Assembly: GCA_945897545.1 (NCBI GenBank)
Contig: CAMDGJ010000053.1
Coordinates: 1-13,702, forward strand
Length of the DNA stretch: 13,702 nucleotides
Direction: 5' to 3'
Source: Flavobacterium psychrophilum
Lineage (GTDB): Bacteria > Bacteroidota > Bacteroidia > Flavobacteriales > Flavobacteriaceae
Shown: positions 6,400-13,334 of the stretch, in pieces
Layout of the letters: each line of letters starts with the position of its first letter
Numbering within the stretch: position 1 is the stretch's first letter
The notes under the pieces: model-generated
What the model was told of the DNA's origin: nothing
The model's input: the letters and a program-made list of their open reading frames with translations, nothing else
Database searches by the model: none
Position numbers and translations under genes: made by a program

Positions 6400-6497
6400 A
6401 GTTTCGAAAAATATAAAATAAATGACACCGTAGATGTCGCTTATTTTGAACCCTACTATTTGAAAGACTTTATGATGACAGTTTCGAAGAAATAATT
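6400..6497 (+). pseudogene. Detached duplicate of the tsaB 3' end (codons 192-222)
   Basis: In its own frame this reads SFEKYKINDTVDVAYFEPYY then LKDFMMTVSKK and stop, identical to the TsaB C-terminus except Ile for Asn. It has no start and is out of frame with the toxin gene, so it is a remnant. It is 98 nt, ungapped, with 12 differences from copy A, 10 of which are synonymous third-position changes. Its stop (6493-6495) stands 4 nt from the convergent mscS stop, as expected if this is where tsaB originally ended. Confidence 0.93.
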
Positions 6498-6499
6498 CT

Positions 6500-7324
6500 T
6501 TAACTATTCCCCGAAACTTCTTTCACATAAGGTTGAATCACAATTCCAGCAGCGTCAAATGCTAGTTTGCAGCTCTCTAAAGTATCAGAAAGAACAGGCC
6601 CAAAATCTGCATTATTTGCCCAGGGTCTAACGGCTAGTTGAATCCCGCTATCGGTTAAAAGCTTGACAGAAACTTCCGCTTCAGGCGTTTTTAAGACTTT
6701 AGGATTGTTGTTTAAAACTGCGGTAATTATGTCTTTAGCTTTTTTAATATCGGTGTCATAAGAAATCGAAAATGTCAAATCAGCACGTCGAAATCCTTGT
6801 AAAGAGTAATTGATAATCGTGCCATTCGACAAAGCACCATTTGGAATAAAAATAGTTTGATTGTTGGCGTTGATTAATTTGGTTACAAATATTTGGATTT
6901 CGCTGACTGTTCCAATCATAGTTTGAGCCTCAATCGTATCACCTACTTTGAACGGTTTGAATAGAATAATCAACATTCCTCCAGCAAAATTTGACAATGA
7001 TCCTTGAAGCGATAAACCAACGGCAAGTCCCATTGCACCTAGAATTGCGACAAACGATGAGGTTTCAATTCCTAATTTTGAAATGAAAGTTACAAATAAT
7101 AAAACCCTCAAAACCCAAAGCAGAATATCGGCGACAAACTTGGTCAAAGTTGGATCTAATTCTCGCTTAATCATTATTTTTCTGATGAGCTTGTTGATAA
7201 CGCGAATCACGTACAACCCAATAAACAAAATCAAGAAAGCCGAAATCAGTTTCGGAGAATAATCGATTAAAACTTTGATGAAGGTTTCTGCGTAAGTGGC
7301 GATGTTTTTTGGATTAACGGTCAT
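6500..7324 (-). CDS. mscS: Small-conductance mechanosensitive channel, MscS family
   Basis: A 274-residue protein, close to the E. coli MscS length (286). Two N-terminal membrane helices (LISAFLILFIGLYVIRVI and ILLWVLRVLLFVTFISKL) precede the pore helix TM3, FVAILGAMGLAVGLSLQGSL then SNFAGGMLIILF, with the Gly/Ala packing pattern of MscS and the QGSLSNFAGG kink. The beta domain (KPFKVGDTIEAQTMIGTVSEI, then NNQTIFIPNGALSNGTIINYS) and the alpha/beta vestibule follow. It should form a homoheptamer in the inner membrane that opens on hypo-osmotic shock. I chose ATG 7324 (MTVNPKNIATYAETF); the longer frame starting at 7378 would run through the hairpin at 7341-7362. The gene is convergent with the tsaB remnant. 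It has a -7-like box at 7376-7383. Confidence 0.93.
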   Translation of the reverse strand: MTVNPKNIATYAETFIKVLIDYSPKLISAFLILFIGLYVIRVINKLIRKIMIKRELDPTLTKFVADILLWVLRVLLFVTFISKLGIETSSFVAILGAMGLAVGLSLQGSLSNFAGGMLIILFKPFKVGDTIEAQTMIGTVSEIQIFVTKLINANNQTIFIPNGALSNGTIINYSLQGFRRADLTFSISYDTDIKKAKDIITAVLNNNPKVLKTPEAEVSVKLLTDSGIQLAVRPWANNADFGPVLSDTLESCKLAFDAAGIVIQPYVKEVSGNS

Positions 7325-7330
7325 ATTTTG

Positions 7331-7362
7331 TTTAATAAAAAACCTTCTCAATATAGAAGGTT
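7331..7362 (-). terminator. Rho-independent terminator after the amphipathic-helix gene
   Basis: On the minus strand, AACCTTCT (7362-7355), a 6-nt loop and AGAAGGTT (7348-7341) form a perfect 8-bp stem followed by TTTTATTAAA. It lies 39 nt past the stop at 7401 and 17 nt before the mscS ATG, so it ends the upstream transcript but also sits in the mscS leader. Confidence 0.75.
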
Positions 7363-7375
7363 CAAGTTTGTAAAA

Positions 7376-7383
7376 CAAATGTA
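7376..7383 (-). promoter_or_regulatory. -7 box (TACATTTG) for mscS
   Basis: A full TAnnTTTG match on the minus strand, 52 nt before the mscS ATG and just after the upstream gene's stop. There is no -33 TTG at the usual distance. If real, the RNA would start near 7369 and carry the hairpin at 7341-7362 in its leader. Confidence 0.35.
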
Positions 7384-7400
7384 CTTATTAATTTTATAAA

Positions 7401-7784
7401 TTAATCTGCGTCTTCGTCAATTTTTTTAACAGTTTCTTCAGCAGCTTTTACTGTCTCAGAATCTGTTGTTAACTCAGTTATTTTTTCTTTTACGGTTTCT
7501 GAAGTTGTGGTTGCTAATTCCTCAGCTTTAGCAATATATTCAGTAGCTTTTTCTTTTATGGTTTCGATGAAGTTGTCAATTGTTTCCTCTGCTGCAGGAA
7601 CATATTCCATTATTTTTTCCTTGGCTATTTCTGCAAAATCTTCGACCTTGTCCATTAGCGGTGTTGCCGCTTGCTTTGTTTTTGTAACGGCATCTGATGC
7701 GAAATTTTCAGCTTGATTGGCTAACGAATCTACATCTATATTGGCTTTGCCAAATAAATTTTTAAAAAATGATGATACTCCCAT
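7401..7784 (-). CDS. Small amphipathic alpha-helical protein (YtxH/apolipoprotein-like)
   Basis: A 127-residue protein with no recognised enzyme motif. After MGVSSFFKNLFGKA the sequence is almost wholly helical and rich in Ala, Glu, Lys and Thr, with recurring 11-residue-like stretches such as KVEDFAEIAKEKIMEYVPAA, TIKEKATEYIAKAEELA and TSETVKEKITEL. This resembles YtxH-like, LEA-like and apolipoprotein-like helices that lie on membranes or form coiled coils, often linked to stress. It has no signal peptide or membrane helix, so it is probably cytoplasmic, perhaps with the N-terminal FFKNLFG helix touching the membrane. It follows the DUF255 gene after 50 nt and precedes mscS, with a terminator just downstream. 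An osmotic or envelope-stress role is inference. Confidence 0.7.
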   Translation of the reverse strand: MGVSSFFKNLFGKANIDVDSLANQAENFASDAVTKTKQAATPLMDKVEDFAEIAKEKIMEYVPAAEETIDNFIETIKEKATEYIAKAEELATTTSETVKEKITELTTDSETVKAAEETVKKIDEDAD

Positions 7785-7834
7785 AATTTTGTGATTTAGA
7801 ATTAGTTAGCAATAATATGAAATTTTATTTTATT

Positions 7835-9850
7835 TTAAATTAAATTACTAATAATTTTTTGAAAATCATCTGTTGGAGTCAAACAAGTACGATTTTGGCA
7901 AAGATAAAATTGTGTTTGGTTCGCATTAAAACGCTCTTTCAAAAAAGGAAGATTCGAAATTTTTAATGTTCCTGCCAAAACCACGTTGGGTAAATAAATA
8001 GTATTTATTTTTTTTGAATATTCTAAAGCTGAATCGCCGCAAATGGCTAATTCCTTGTTCTCCTCAGAATAATTCATTGCAAGATCCATCCAATTCGAGT
8101 AAGCAGATGGATATTGCACAATAGGAATAATATTTTGTAACATTCTTTGGCTTACTTTTTCGTAATAAGAATTTTCAAAATAGATACTCAAAAGAAACAA
8201 ATTTTTCCCCATAACCGAATTTGACGCTGGAATTACGTTGTCTTCGGTTTCAAAATGCGCAGTGATTAATGCTTCGTCAAGATTAGAAGTAAAGGCAAAA
8301 AAACCTGATTTTTCGTCATAAAAATGTTCCAAACTATAATCCGTTAATTGTTTTGCATTGAGCAGCCATTTTTCGTCAAAAGTCACTTCATATAAACTGA
8401 TAAAGGCGATAATTACAAAGCAGTAATCTTCTAAATATCCATTGATAGTGCTTTTTTTATTTTTGTAACTATGAAACAAATTACCTTCGCTTGACCATAA
8501 ATTTTTAATAATAAAATTAGCGTTTTGCAAAGCTAATAGTAAATAATTTTCGTCTTCAAGCGCTTTGTACGCATCTACAAATCCTTTGATCATTATAGCA
8601 TTCCAGGATGTCAAACATTTGTCATCTAATCTTGGCTTAGGACGTTTTTCTCTATTAGAATATAGATTTTCCTCCCAGAATAATTTCTTTTTTTTAAGGA
8701 TTGCAACATCAATATTGTTGAGTTTGGCAATCTCTTTCAAACTTTTATTTTGAATTAAGACATAATTTTCGTCTTCCCATAATCCAAAAGTATTGATATT
8801 GAAAACTTGGCTAAACAATTCGAAATCATCGCCAATAATGGTCTTCAATTCTGGAATGGTCCAAACATAGAACGCGCCTTCTTCCAGATGATTTTCAGCA
8901 TTTAGACTATCAGCGTCAAGAGCGCAATAAAAACCGCCTTCCGTATTCATTAATTCTTTTTCGACCAATGAAAGTGTTTTTTTAATGACTTCTTTATACA
9001 ATGGATTTTTGGTCAATTTATAAGCGTCACTATATAAAGAAACCAATTGGCCGTTGTCATACAGCATTTTTTCAAAATGCGGAACGTGCCATTTATTATC
9101 CACAGAATAGCGCGAAAATCCGCCGTCGATTGTATCAAAAATGCCTCCATAAGCCATTCGTGTCAAGGTTAGATTTACAAAATCGAATAATTTTATATCC
9201 TTTTTTTGGAAAGCAAAACGCAACAAAAAATGATAATTATTAGGCATCATAAACTTTGGCGAACGTGACATTCCGCCAAAATCCAAATCAAAATCTTGTT
9301 TCCATTTTTCTACTAAAGGAATTAAATCTTCTTGATTGACCGAATTTTCGGATGTTAAATTTCCGACAATACTTATAGATTGAATCCCTTGATGTAATTT
9401 TTCGGCATATTCAATCACTTTTTCGGGATCTGTATGATATACTTGTTGCAATTGGTGAAGAGTTTCCATCCAATCGGCCTTTCTGAAATAAGTTCCTCCC
9501 CAAATGGGTCTTCCATCAGGAAGTGTAACTACATTTAAAGGCCATCCGCCACGACCTGTCAAAATCTGTATTGCTTTCATATAAACGGCATCCACATCAG
9601 GTCGTTCTTCTCGATCGACTTTGATAGAAACAAAGTTTGCATTCATGACATGGGCTACCTCTTGGTCTTCGAAACTTTCGTGCTCCATAACGTGACACCA
9701 ATGGCAAGCCGAGTAACCAATACTTATGACTATTAGACTGTTTTTTTCTTTGGCTTCAGCCAATGAGGTCGCACTCCAAGCTTTCCAATGCACGGGATTA
9801 TCGGCATGTTGTAATAAATACGGACTGGTTTCTTGAGAAAGTTGATTCAT
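7835..9850 (-). CDS. DUF255/YyaL thioredoxin-domain protein (SPATA20-like)
   Basis: A 671-residue protein, about the usual family length (~680). The N-terminus NQLSQETSPYLLQHADNPVH followed by W, then SIGYSACHWCHVMEHESFED with Cys49 and Cys52 in CHWC, is the hallmark of the DUF255 (Thioredox_DsbH) domain, about residues 1-165. It continues with VDREERPDVDAVYM and GRGGWPLNVVTLPDGRP. The rest is an (alpha/alpha)6-barrel-like region: FDTIDGGFSRYSVDNKWHVP, HFEKMLYDNGQL, CALDADS, EGAFYVWT, DDKCLTSWNAIMIKG and DNVIPASNSVM. No signal peptide is present, so it is cytoplasmic. A redox or sugar-epimerase-like activity has been suggested for the family, but the substrate is unknown. It lies 86 nt behind nifU, separated by repeat R3. 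Confidence 0.93.
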   Translation of the reverse strand: MNQLSQETSPYLLQHADNPVHWKAWSATSLAEAKEKNSLIVISIGYSACHWCHVMEHESFEDQEVAHVMNANFVSIKVDREERPDVDAVYMKAIQILTGRGGWPLNVVTLPDGRPIWGGTYFRKADWMETLHQLQQVYHTDPEKVIEYAEKLHQGIQSISIVGNLTSENSVNQEDLIPLVEKWKQDFDLDFGGMSRSPKFMMPNNYHFLLRFAFQKKDIKLFDFVNLTLTRMAYGGIFDTIDGGFSRYSVDNKWHVPHFEKMLYDNGQLVSLYSDAYKLTKNPLYKEVIKKTLSLVEKELMNTEGGFYCALDADSLNAENHLEEGAFYVWTIPELKTIIGDDFELFSQVFNINTFGLWEDENYVLIQNKSLKEIAKLNNIDVAILKKKKLFWEENLYSNREKRPKPRLDDKCLTSWNAIMIKGFVDAYKALEDENYLLLALQNANFIIKNLWSSEGNLFHSYKNKKSTINGYLEDYCFVIIAFISLYEVTFDEKWLLNAKQLTDYSLEHFYDEKSGFFAFTSNLDEALITAHFETEDNVIPASNSVMGKNLFLLSIYFENSYYEKVSQRMLQNIIPIVQYPSAYSNWMDLAMNYSEENKELAICGDSALEYSKKINTIYLPNVVLAGTLKISNLPFLKERFNANQTQFYLCQNRTCLTPTDDFQKIISNLI

Positions 9851-9861
9851 ATAGCTATAGT

Positions 9862-9937
9862 CTTCAGTAATCGGTAATCAGTGTTCAGTGTCTAGTGTTC
9901 GGTTTCAGTAACTGATTACCGAATACTGCTCACTATT
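9862..9937. repeat. Intergenic repeat R3 with a large inverted repeat
   Basis: The gap between nifU and the DUF255 gene is made of CAGT/GTTCAGT words. Arms 9865-9882 and 9911-9928 pair at 17 of 18 positions around a 28-nt loop; the shared core is TCGGTAATCAGT. TACTGCTCACTATT (9924-9937) matches 13 of 14 bases at 5068-5081 in R2, and AGTGTTCAG (9880-9888) recurs exactly at 5034-5042. There is no U-tract, so it is not a standard terminator, though the RNA could fold between the two cistrons. Confidence 0.8.
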
Positions 9938-10836
9938 TAAGCGTTTACTGCTTCAACTTTAATACTTTCGTCGTTAAGCATACTTTTCAGCATATTTTCG
10001 ATCCCGCTTTTTAACGTAAAAGTCGAGGATGGACATCCACTGCAAGCACCTTGAAGAATAACTTTTGCCGTTTTTGTTGATTCGTCATACGATTCGAAAG
10101 CAATATTTCCGCCATCTGCTTGAACGGCAGGTTTTACATATTCTTCTAATATATTGATGATTTGTTGTGAGGTAACATCAAGTTTGTCGAAGTTCTCTGT
10201 TTTTATTGCATCTTGTTCTACTGTAGCAGCGATCAAGTTTTCATCTAACACAGTTCCTCCGTTTTCGATGTATTGTTTGATAAAAGTTCTGAGCTCTAAA
10301 GTGATTTCCTCCCAATTATTAACCTCATATTTTGTGATGGAAATATAATTTTCATCCATAAATACCTCTTTCACATAAGGAAACTTGAATAGTTCTTTGG
10401 CCAATGGAGATGCGGCAGTTTGATCAATGTTTTTAAATTCAATAGCAGTTTTAGTCAACATTCTGCTCACCACAAATTTCAATGCAGCCGGATTTGGCGT
10501 TGATTCTCCGTAAACGGTTATGGGTTGTTTTTTGGAAGTATTTTCATCAGGAGTAATAATTATTCCGCCATTTGTAACAAAAGTTTCGATTTGTTCCGCG
10601 ACCGCGTCTTTTACATCATCCCATTCTACAATACTGAATTTTTCGATGGCAATGAAATTCCCAGAGATATAAACTGTTTTCACAAATGGCAAGTAAAATA
10701 ATTGCTGTGCCAACGGAGAATTCTTAGTTTCGTCAATGTTTTTGAACTCAAAGATTTCATTTTTTGTGATGAAATCTTCAAATTCAAATTTTAGTATACT
10801 TGGATTTTGCGTTTCTTTGGTGGTTATTTTTGACAT
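9937..10836 (-). CDS. NifU-family Fe-S carrier with two Nfu N-domains
   Basis: A 299-residue protein of three parts. The first Nfu_N domain (about 8-95) contains TQNPSILKFEF, SPLAQQLFYLPFVKTVYISG and FSIVEWDDV. The second (about 108-195) contains STPNPAALKFVVSRML, SPLAKELFKFPYVKEVFMDE and YEVNNWEEIT. A linker leads to the C-terminal NifU domain (about 220-295) with YVKPAVQADGGNIAFESYD and GACSGCPSST, where Cys265 and Cys268 bind a [4Fe-4S] cluster between two subunits. It would assemble or carry clusters to apo-enzymes in the cytoplasm, acting after the SUF system used in Bacteroidota. The duplicated N-domain layout is one I associate with Flavobacteriaceae. The DUF255 gene follows on the same strand. 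It diverges from the porP-like gene, and a -7 box lies at 10855-10862. Confidence 0.92.
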   Translation of the reverse strand: MSKITTKETQNPSILKFEFEDFITKNEIFEFKNIDETKNSPLAQQLFYLPFVKTVYISGNFIAIEKFSIVEWDDVKDAVAEQIETFVTNGGIIITPDENTSKKQPITVYGESTPNPAALKFVVSRMLTKTAIEFKNIDQTAASPLAKELFKFPYVKEVFMDENYISITKYEVNNWEEITLELRTFIKQYIENGGTVLDENLIAATVEQDAIKTENFDKLDVTSQQIINILEEYVKPAVQADGGNIAFESYDESTKTAKVILQGACSGCPSSTFTLKSGIENMLKSMLNDESIKVEAVNA

Positions 10837-10854
10837 ATATTTTATTATTTTTTA

Positions 10855-10862
10855 CAAATTTA
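10855..10862 (-). promoter_or_regulatory. -7 box (TAAATTTG) for nifU
   Basis: A full TAnnTTTG match on the minus strand, 18 nt before the ATG at 10836. No good -33 TTG at the expected distance. It would give a leader of roughly 10-15 nt. The rest of the 166-nt divergent gap shows only a weak TACCTTTC (10939-10946) that might serve the porP-like gene. Confidence 0.45.
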
Positions 10863-11002
10863 ACGAAGTTATTTTCTACTAATACCTATATTTGATTTTT
10901 TAAAGAATAAATTAACTTAAAACCCGTTTTTAGTTAAATACCTTTCCACTGTTTTGCGTTATTGTAGCGTGGCCTCCCTTATCTAAATATAATATTATTT
11001 GA

Positions 11003-12001
11003 ATGTATCAAAAATTAAAAATCTTTATAGTTCTATTTTTAATAGTTCAAAATTCTTTCTCTCAAGAAGGGATTCCAGTTTATTCTGACTACTTGTCAGA
11101 TAATTATTACTTGCTTCATCCATCGATGGCTGGAGCGGCAAATTGCGATAAATTAAGATTAACCGCCAGAAAACAATGGTTTGATCAAGCAGATGCTCCA
11201 GCATTGCAAACACTAAGTTATAATGGTAGAGTAGGCGAACAATCAGGAGTAGGAATTATACTTTTTAATGATAAAAACGGGTATCATTCACAAAAAGGAG
11301 CGAAACTGACTTATGCACATCATCTAATGTTCTCGAGACACGAAATCGATTTGAATCAGTTGTCTTTTGGTATTAGTGCTAATTTTTTGCAAAGTCAGTT
11401 AGATGAAACTGAGTGGTTGCAATCGGGTGATTTTGATCCAATTGTGAATGGAATTATTGTTCAGGATGCTTCTTATTTTAATCTTGACATAGGAGCTTCA
11501 TATAATTATCTAGATTTTTATGTTCACGGAACGATTCAAAATGTAATTGAAACCGATAGGAAAATTTACTCCGAATTTGAAAGTGCCAATTTGAGGAGAT
11601 ATATTTTAAGTGCTGGTTATGTTTTTGGTGACAAGGACAAAATCTTATGGGAACCTTCTCTTATGTTTCAATTGGTTGATCAAACAGGTGAAAAAGCAAT
11701 TGATTTTAATATGAAAGCCTATAAGAGTTTTGATTTTGGTAGACTATGGGCTGCTTTGTCCTATCGTCGAAGTTTTGATGGAGCTGATTACTTAAGCGGA
11801 AGCGGAGTTTCATCTCAAAAATTACAGTACATTACGCCAATCGTAGGGGTAAATTTTAATAAATTTATGTTCGCTTATACTTATTCTTATCTTTCAGGCC
11901 CAGTGAATTTTGATACTGGAGGTTTTCATCAAATCACGTTGGGAATTGATTTGTTTTGCAAAAGAGAGAAATACGACTGTGCTTGTCCTGCAATAAATTA
12001 G
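11003..12001 (+). CDS. PorP/SprF-family outer-membrane protein
   Basis: A 332-residue protein. Signal peptide MYQKLKIFIVLFLIVQNSFS is cleaved before QEG. The mature start PVYSDYLSDNYYLLHPSMAG followed by A is the PorP/SprF signature (PxYSQYMxNxxxxNPAxAG type), followed by LRLTARKQWF and repeated amphipathic beta-strands ending with an aromatic residue, consistent with a beta-barrel. The family binds type IX-secreted, CHU_C/gliding-type C-terminal partners at the cell surface. SprF itself is needed for SprB secretion in Flavobacterium johnsoniae. Genes of this family usually follow a large adhesin gene, but here the upstream neighbour is the divergent nifU, so the partner must be elsewhere. 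The C-terminus is odd in carrying three Cys (FCKREKYDCACPAIN). A gamma-carbonic anhydrase gene follows after 22 nt. Confidence 0.88.
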   Translation: MYQKLKIFIVLFLIVQNSFSQEGIPVYSDYLSDNYYLLHPSMAGAANCDKLRLTARKQWFDQADAPALQTLSYNGRVGEQSGVGIILFNDKNGYHSQKGAKLTYAHHLMFSRHEIDLNQLSFGISANFLQSQLDETEWLQSGDFDPIVNGIIVQDASYFNLDIGASYNYLDFYVHGTIQNVIETDRKIYSEFESANLRRYILSAGYVFGDKDKILWEPSLMFQLVDQTGEKAIDFNMKAYKSFDFGRLWAALSYRRSFDGADYLSGSGVSSQKLQYITPIVGVNFNKFMFAYTYSYLSGPVNFDTGGFHQITLGIDLFCKREKYDCACPAIN

Positions 12002-12023
12002 TTTTGAAACCAAATACCTCAAA

Positions 12024-12542
12024 ATGCTAATAAAATCTGTAAACGGAAAAACTCCTTCCATTCCCGATGATTGTTACATTGCCGAAAATGCGACTATTAT
12101 TGGTGATGTTACTTTTGGTGAATTATGTAGTGTTTGGTTTAATGCTGTTGTGAGAGGTGATGTCAATTTTATTACCATTGGCAACAAAGTAAATATTCAA
12201 GATGGTGCGATTATTCATTGTACTTATCTAAAACATCCCACAATTATAGGCAATAATGTTTCTATAGGTCATAACGCAATAGTACATGGTTGTACGATTC
12301 ACGATAATGTCCTTGTAGGAATGGGAGCAATTATAATGGATAATTGTATTGTAGAAAGTAATTCTATTATTGCTGCTGGAGCTGTGATTACTCAAAACAC
12401 AGTTGTTGAATCTGGAAGTATTTATGCTGGAATTCCTGCTAAAAAAGTTAAGGAAATTAATCAGTCTGATTTTGCTGGAGAAGTATCTCGTATTGCAAAT
12501 AATTATGTGATGTATTCAGGATGGTATAAAGAAGAGGAATAA
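12024..12542 (+). CDS. Gamma-class carbonic anhydrase-like protein (YrdA type)
   Basis: A 172-residue left-handed beta-helix protein built on hexapeptide repeats (for example TIIGDVTF, ITIGNKVN, TIIGNNVSIG, VLVGMGAIIM, SIIAAGAVIT). The three zinc ligands of the gamma-carbonic anhydrase family are present: His65 (IIHCT), His83 (IGHNA) and His88 (VHGC). Arg44 and Asp46 (VVRGDV) and Gln59-Asp60 are also in place. A C-terminal helix (AGEVSRIANNYVMYSGWYK) is typical of YrdA/CaiE-like members. It should form a cytoplasmic trimer with metal at the interfaces. CO2 hydration is possible, but many YrdA-type proteins show little activity. It is 22 nt downstream of the porP-like gene and probably cotranscribed. 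It converges on murI with 10 nt between the genes. Confidence 0.93.
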   Translation: MLIKSVNGKTPSIPDDCYIAENATIIGDVTFGELCSVWFNAVVRGDVNFITIGNKVNIQDGAIIHCTYLKHPTIIGNNVSIGHNAIVHGCTIHDNVLVGMGAIIMDNCIVESNSIIAAGAVITQNTVVESGSIYAGIPAKKVKEINQSDFAGEVSRIANNYVMYSGWYKEEE

Positions 12543-12552
12543 TTTAAATTCT

Positions 12553-13329
12553 TCAGAAATCTTTTTCAATTATTTTATATTTATTTTCTAGAATTTCAGA
12601 AAGCACTTTTGGATTTGAGTTTGTGTAAAATATTGGCTCATTTTTTTCAATAGTCGAAAACCCCACTTTTTGTCTTAAGATATTTTTAACTTGCCTAGCC
12701 ACTGCTTCACCTGAATCAATAATTTCAATGTGAGATGGAAGTATTTTTTTTATCTGTGGGATTAAATAAGGATAATGACTACAACCCAAAACTAGGTAAT
12801 CGATATTTTCTTCAATCATTGGCTTGATGTAAGAGTTCAATAATTGTGTCATTTCGGGAGAATTGATATTCCCGTTTTCTATGAGTTGAACTATACCGTG
12901 ACCCACTTGTTCAATTATCTTTATATCCTGATACATCTCGGCAGTTTTATTGAAAAGGGTACTGTTTAAGGTTCCTTGAGTAGCCAATATCCCGATAGTT
13001 TGTGTCTGTGAATTTGTTGCTGCGGGTTTTATGGCGGGTTCTATGCCAATAAACGGAACGTCGTATTTTGCTCTCAATTCTTGAATAGCATTTGTTGTGG
13101 CCGTGTTGCAAGCTACTACAATCAATTTGCAGTCCATTTTAAGTAAAAAATCCGTGTTTTTCATGCATAACGAAATAATATCAGCTTTGGATTTCTGACC
13201 ATACGGAGCGTTTTTACTGTCAGCTAAATAGATGGTTTTCTCTTGAGGAAGCAGCTGATGAATGGCTGACCAAATGGATGTTCCTCCAATACCTGAGTCA
13301 AAAATTCCGATAGGTCGATTGTCTTCCAT
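12553..13329 (-). CDS. murI: Glutamate racemase
   Basis: A 258-residue cytoplasmic enzyme that interconverts L- and D-glutamate, supplying D-Glu for peptidoglycan. Both catalytic halves are intact: IFDSGIGGTS with Asp11, YLADSKNAPYG with Asp37, VVACNTATTNA with Cys74, and LGCSHYP with Cys183 and His185. The two Cys are the proton donor and acceptor of this cofactor-free racemase. The length is typical. A TAnnTTTG box ends only 6 nt before the ATG, suggesting a very short or absent leader. The murI gene lies behind ompH genes in Flavobacteriaceae as I recall, and a terminator at 13381-13417 separates the two here. Confidence 0.96.
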   Translation of the reverse strand: MEDNRPIGIFDSGIGGTSIWSAIHQLLPQEKTIYLADSKNAPYGQKSKADIISLCMKNTDFLLKMDCKLIVVACNTATTNAIQELRAKYDVPFIGIEPAIKPAATNSQTQTIGILATQGTLNSTLFNKTAEMYQDIKIIEQVGHGIVQLIENGNINSPEMTQLLNSYIKPMIEENIDYLVLGCSHYPYLIPQIKKILPSHIEIIDSGEAVARQVKNILRQKVGFSTIEKNEPIFYTNSNPKVLSEILENKYKIIEKDF

Positions 13330-13334
13330 AGAAA

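Noticed and set aside
5743..6497. Reading the TA segment as an insertion sequence or integron cassette
   Set aside because: There is no transposase, no terminal inverted repeats and no attC-like palindrome. The flanking repeats are coding tsaB sequence, about 88% identical, far longer and more diverged than target-site duplications.
7325..7378. Upstream extension of mscS by 18 residues
   Set aside because: It would be translated through the terminator hairpin, and the residues do not resemble MscS N-termini.
9001..9243. Plus-strand open frame opposite the DUF255 gene
   Set aside because: It covers conserved DUF255 coding sequence on the other strand; no independent evidence.
10939..10946. 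TACCTTTC as the -7 box of the porP-like gene
   Set aside because: Its final base does not fit TAnnTTTG and no TTG lies at the -33 distance.
12534..12554. Possible bidirectional hairpin between the carbonic anhydrase gene and murI
   Set aside because: The stem is only 7 bp with a G-U pair, AT-rich, overlaps both stop codons and lacks an adjacent T-run; too weak to call.
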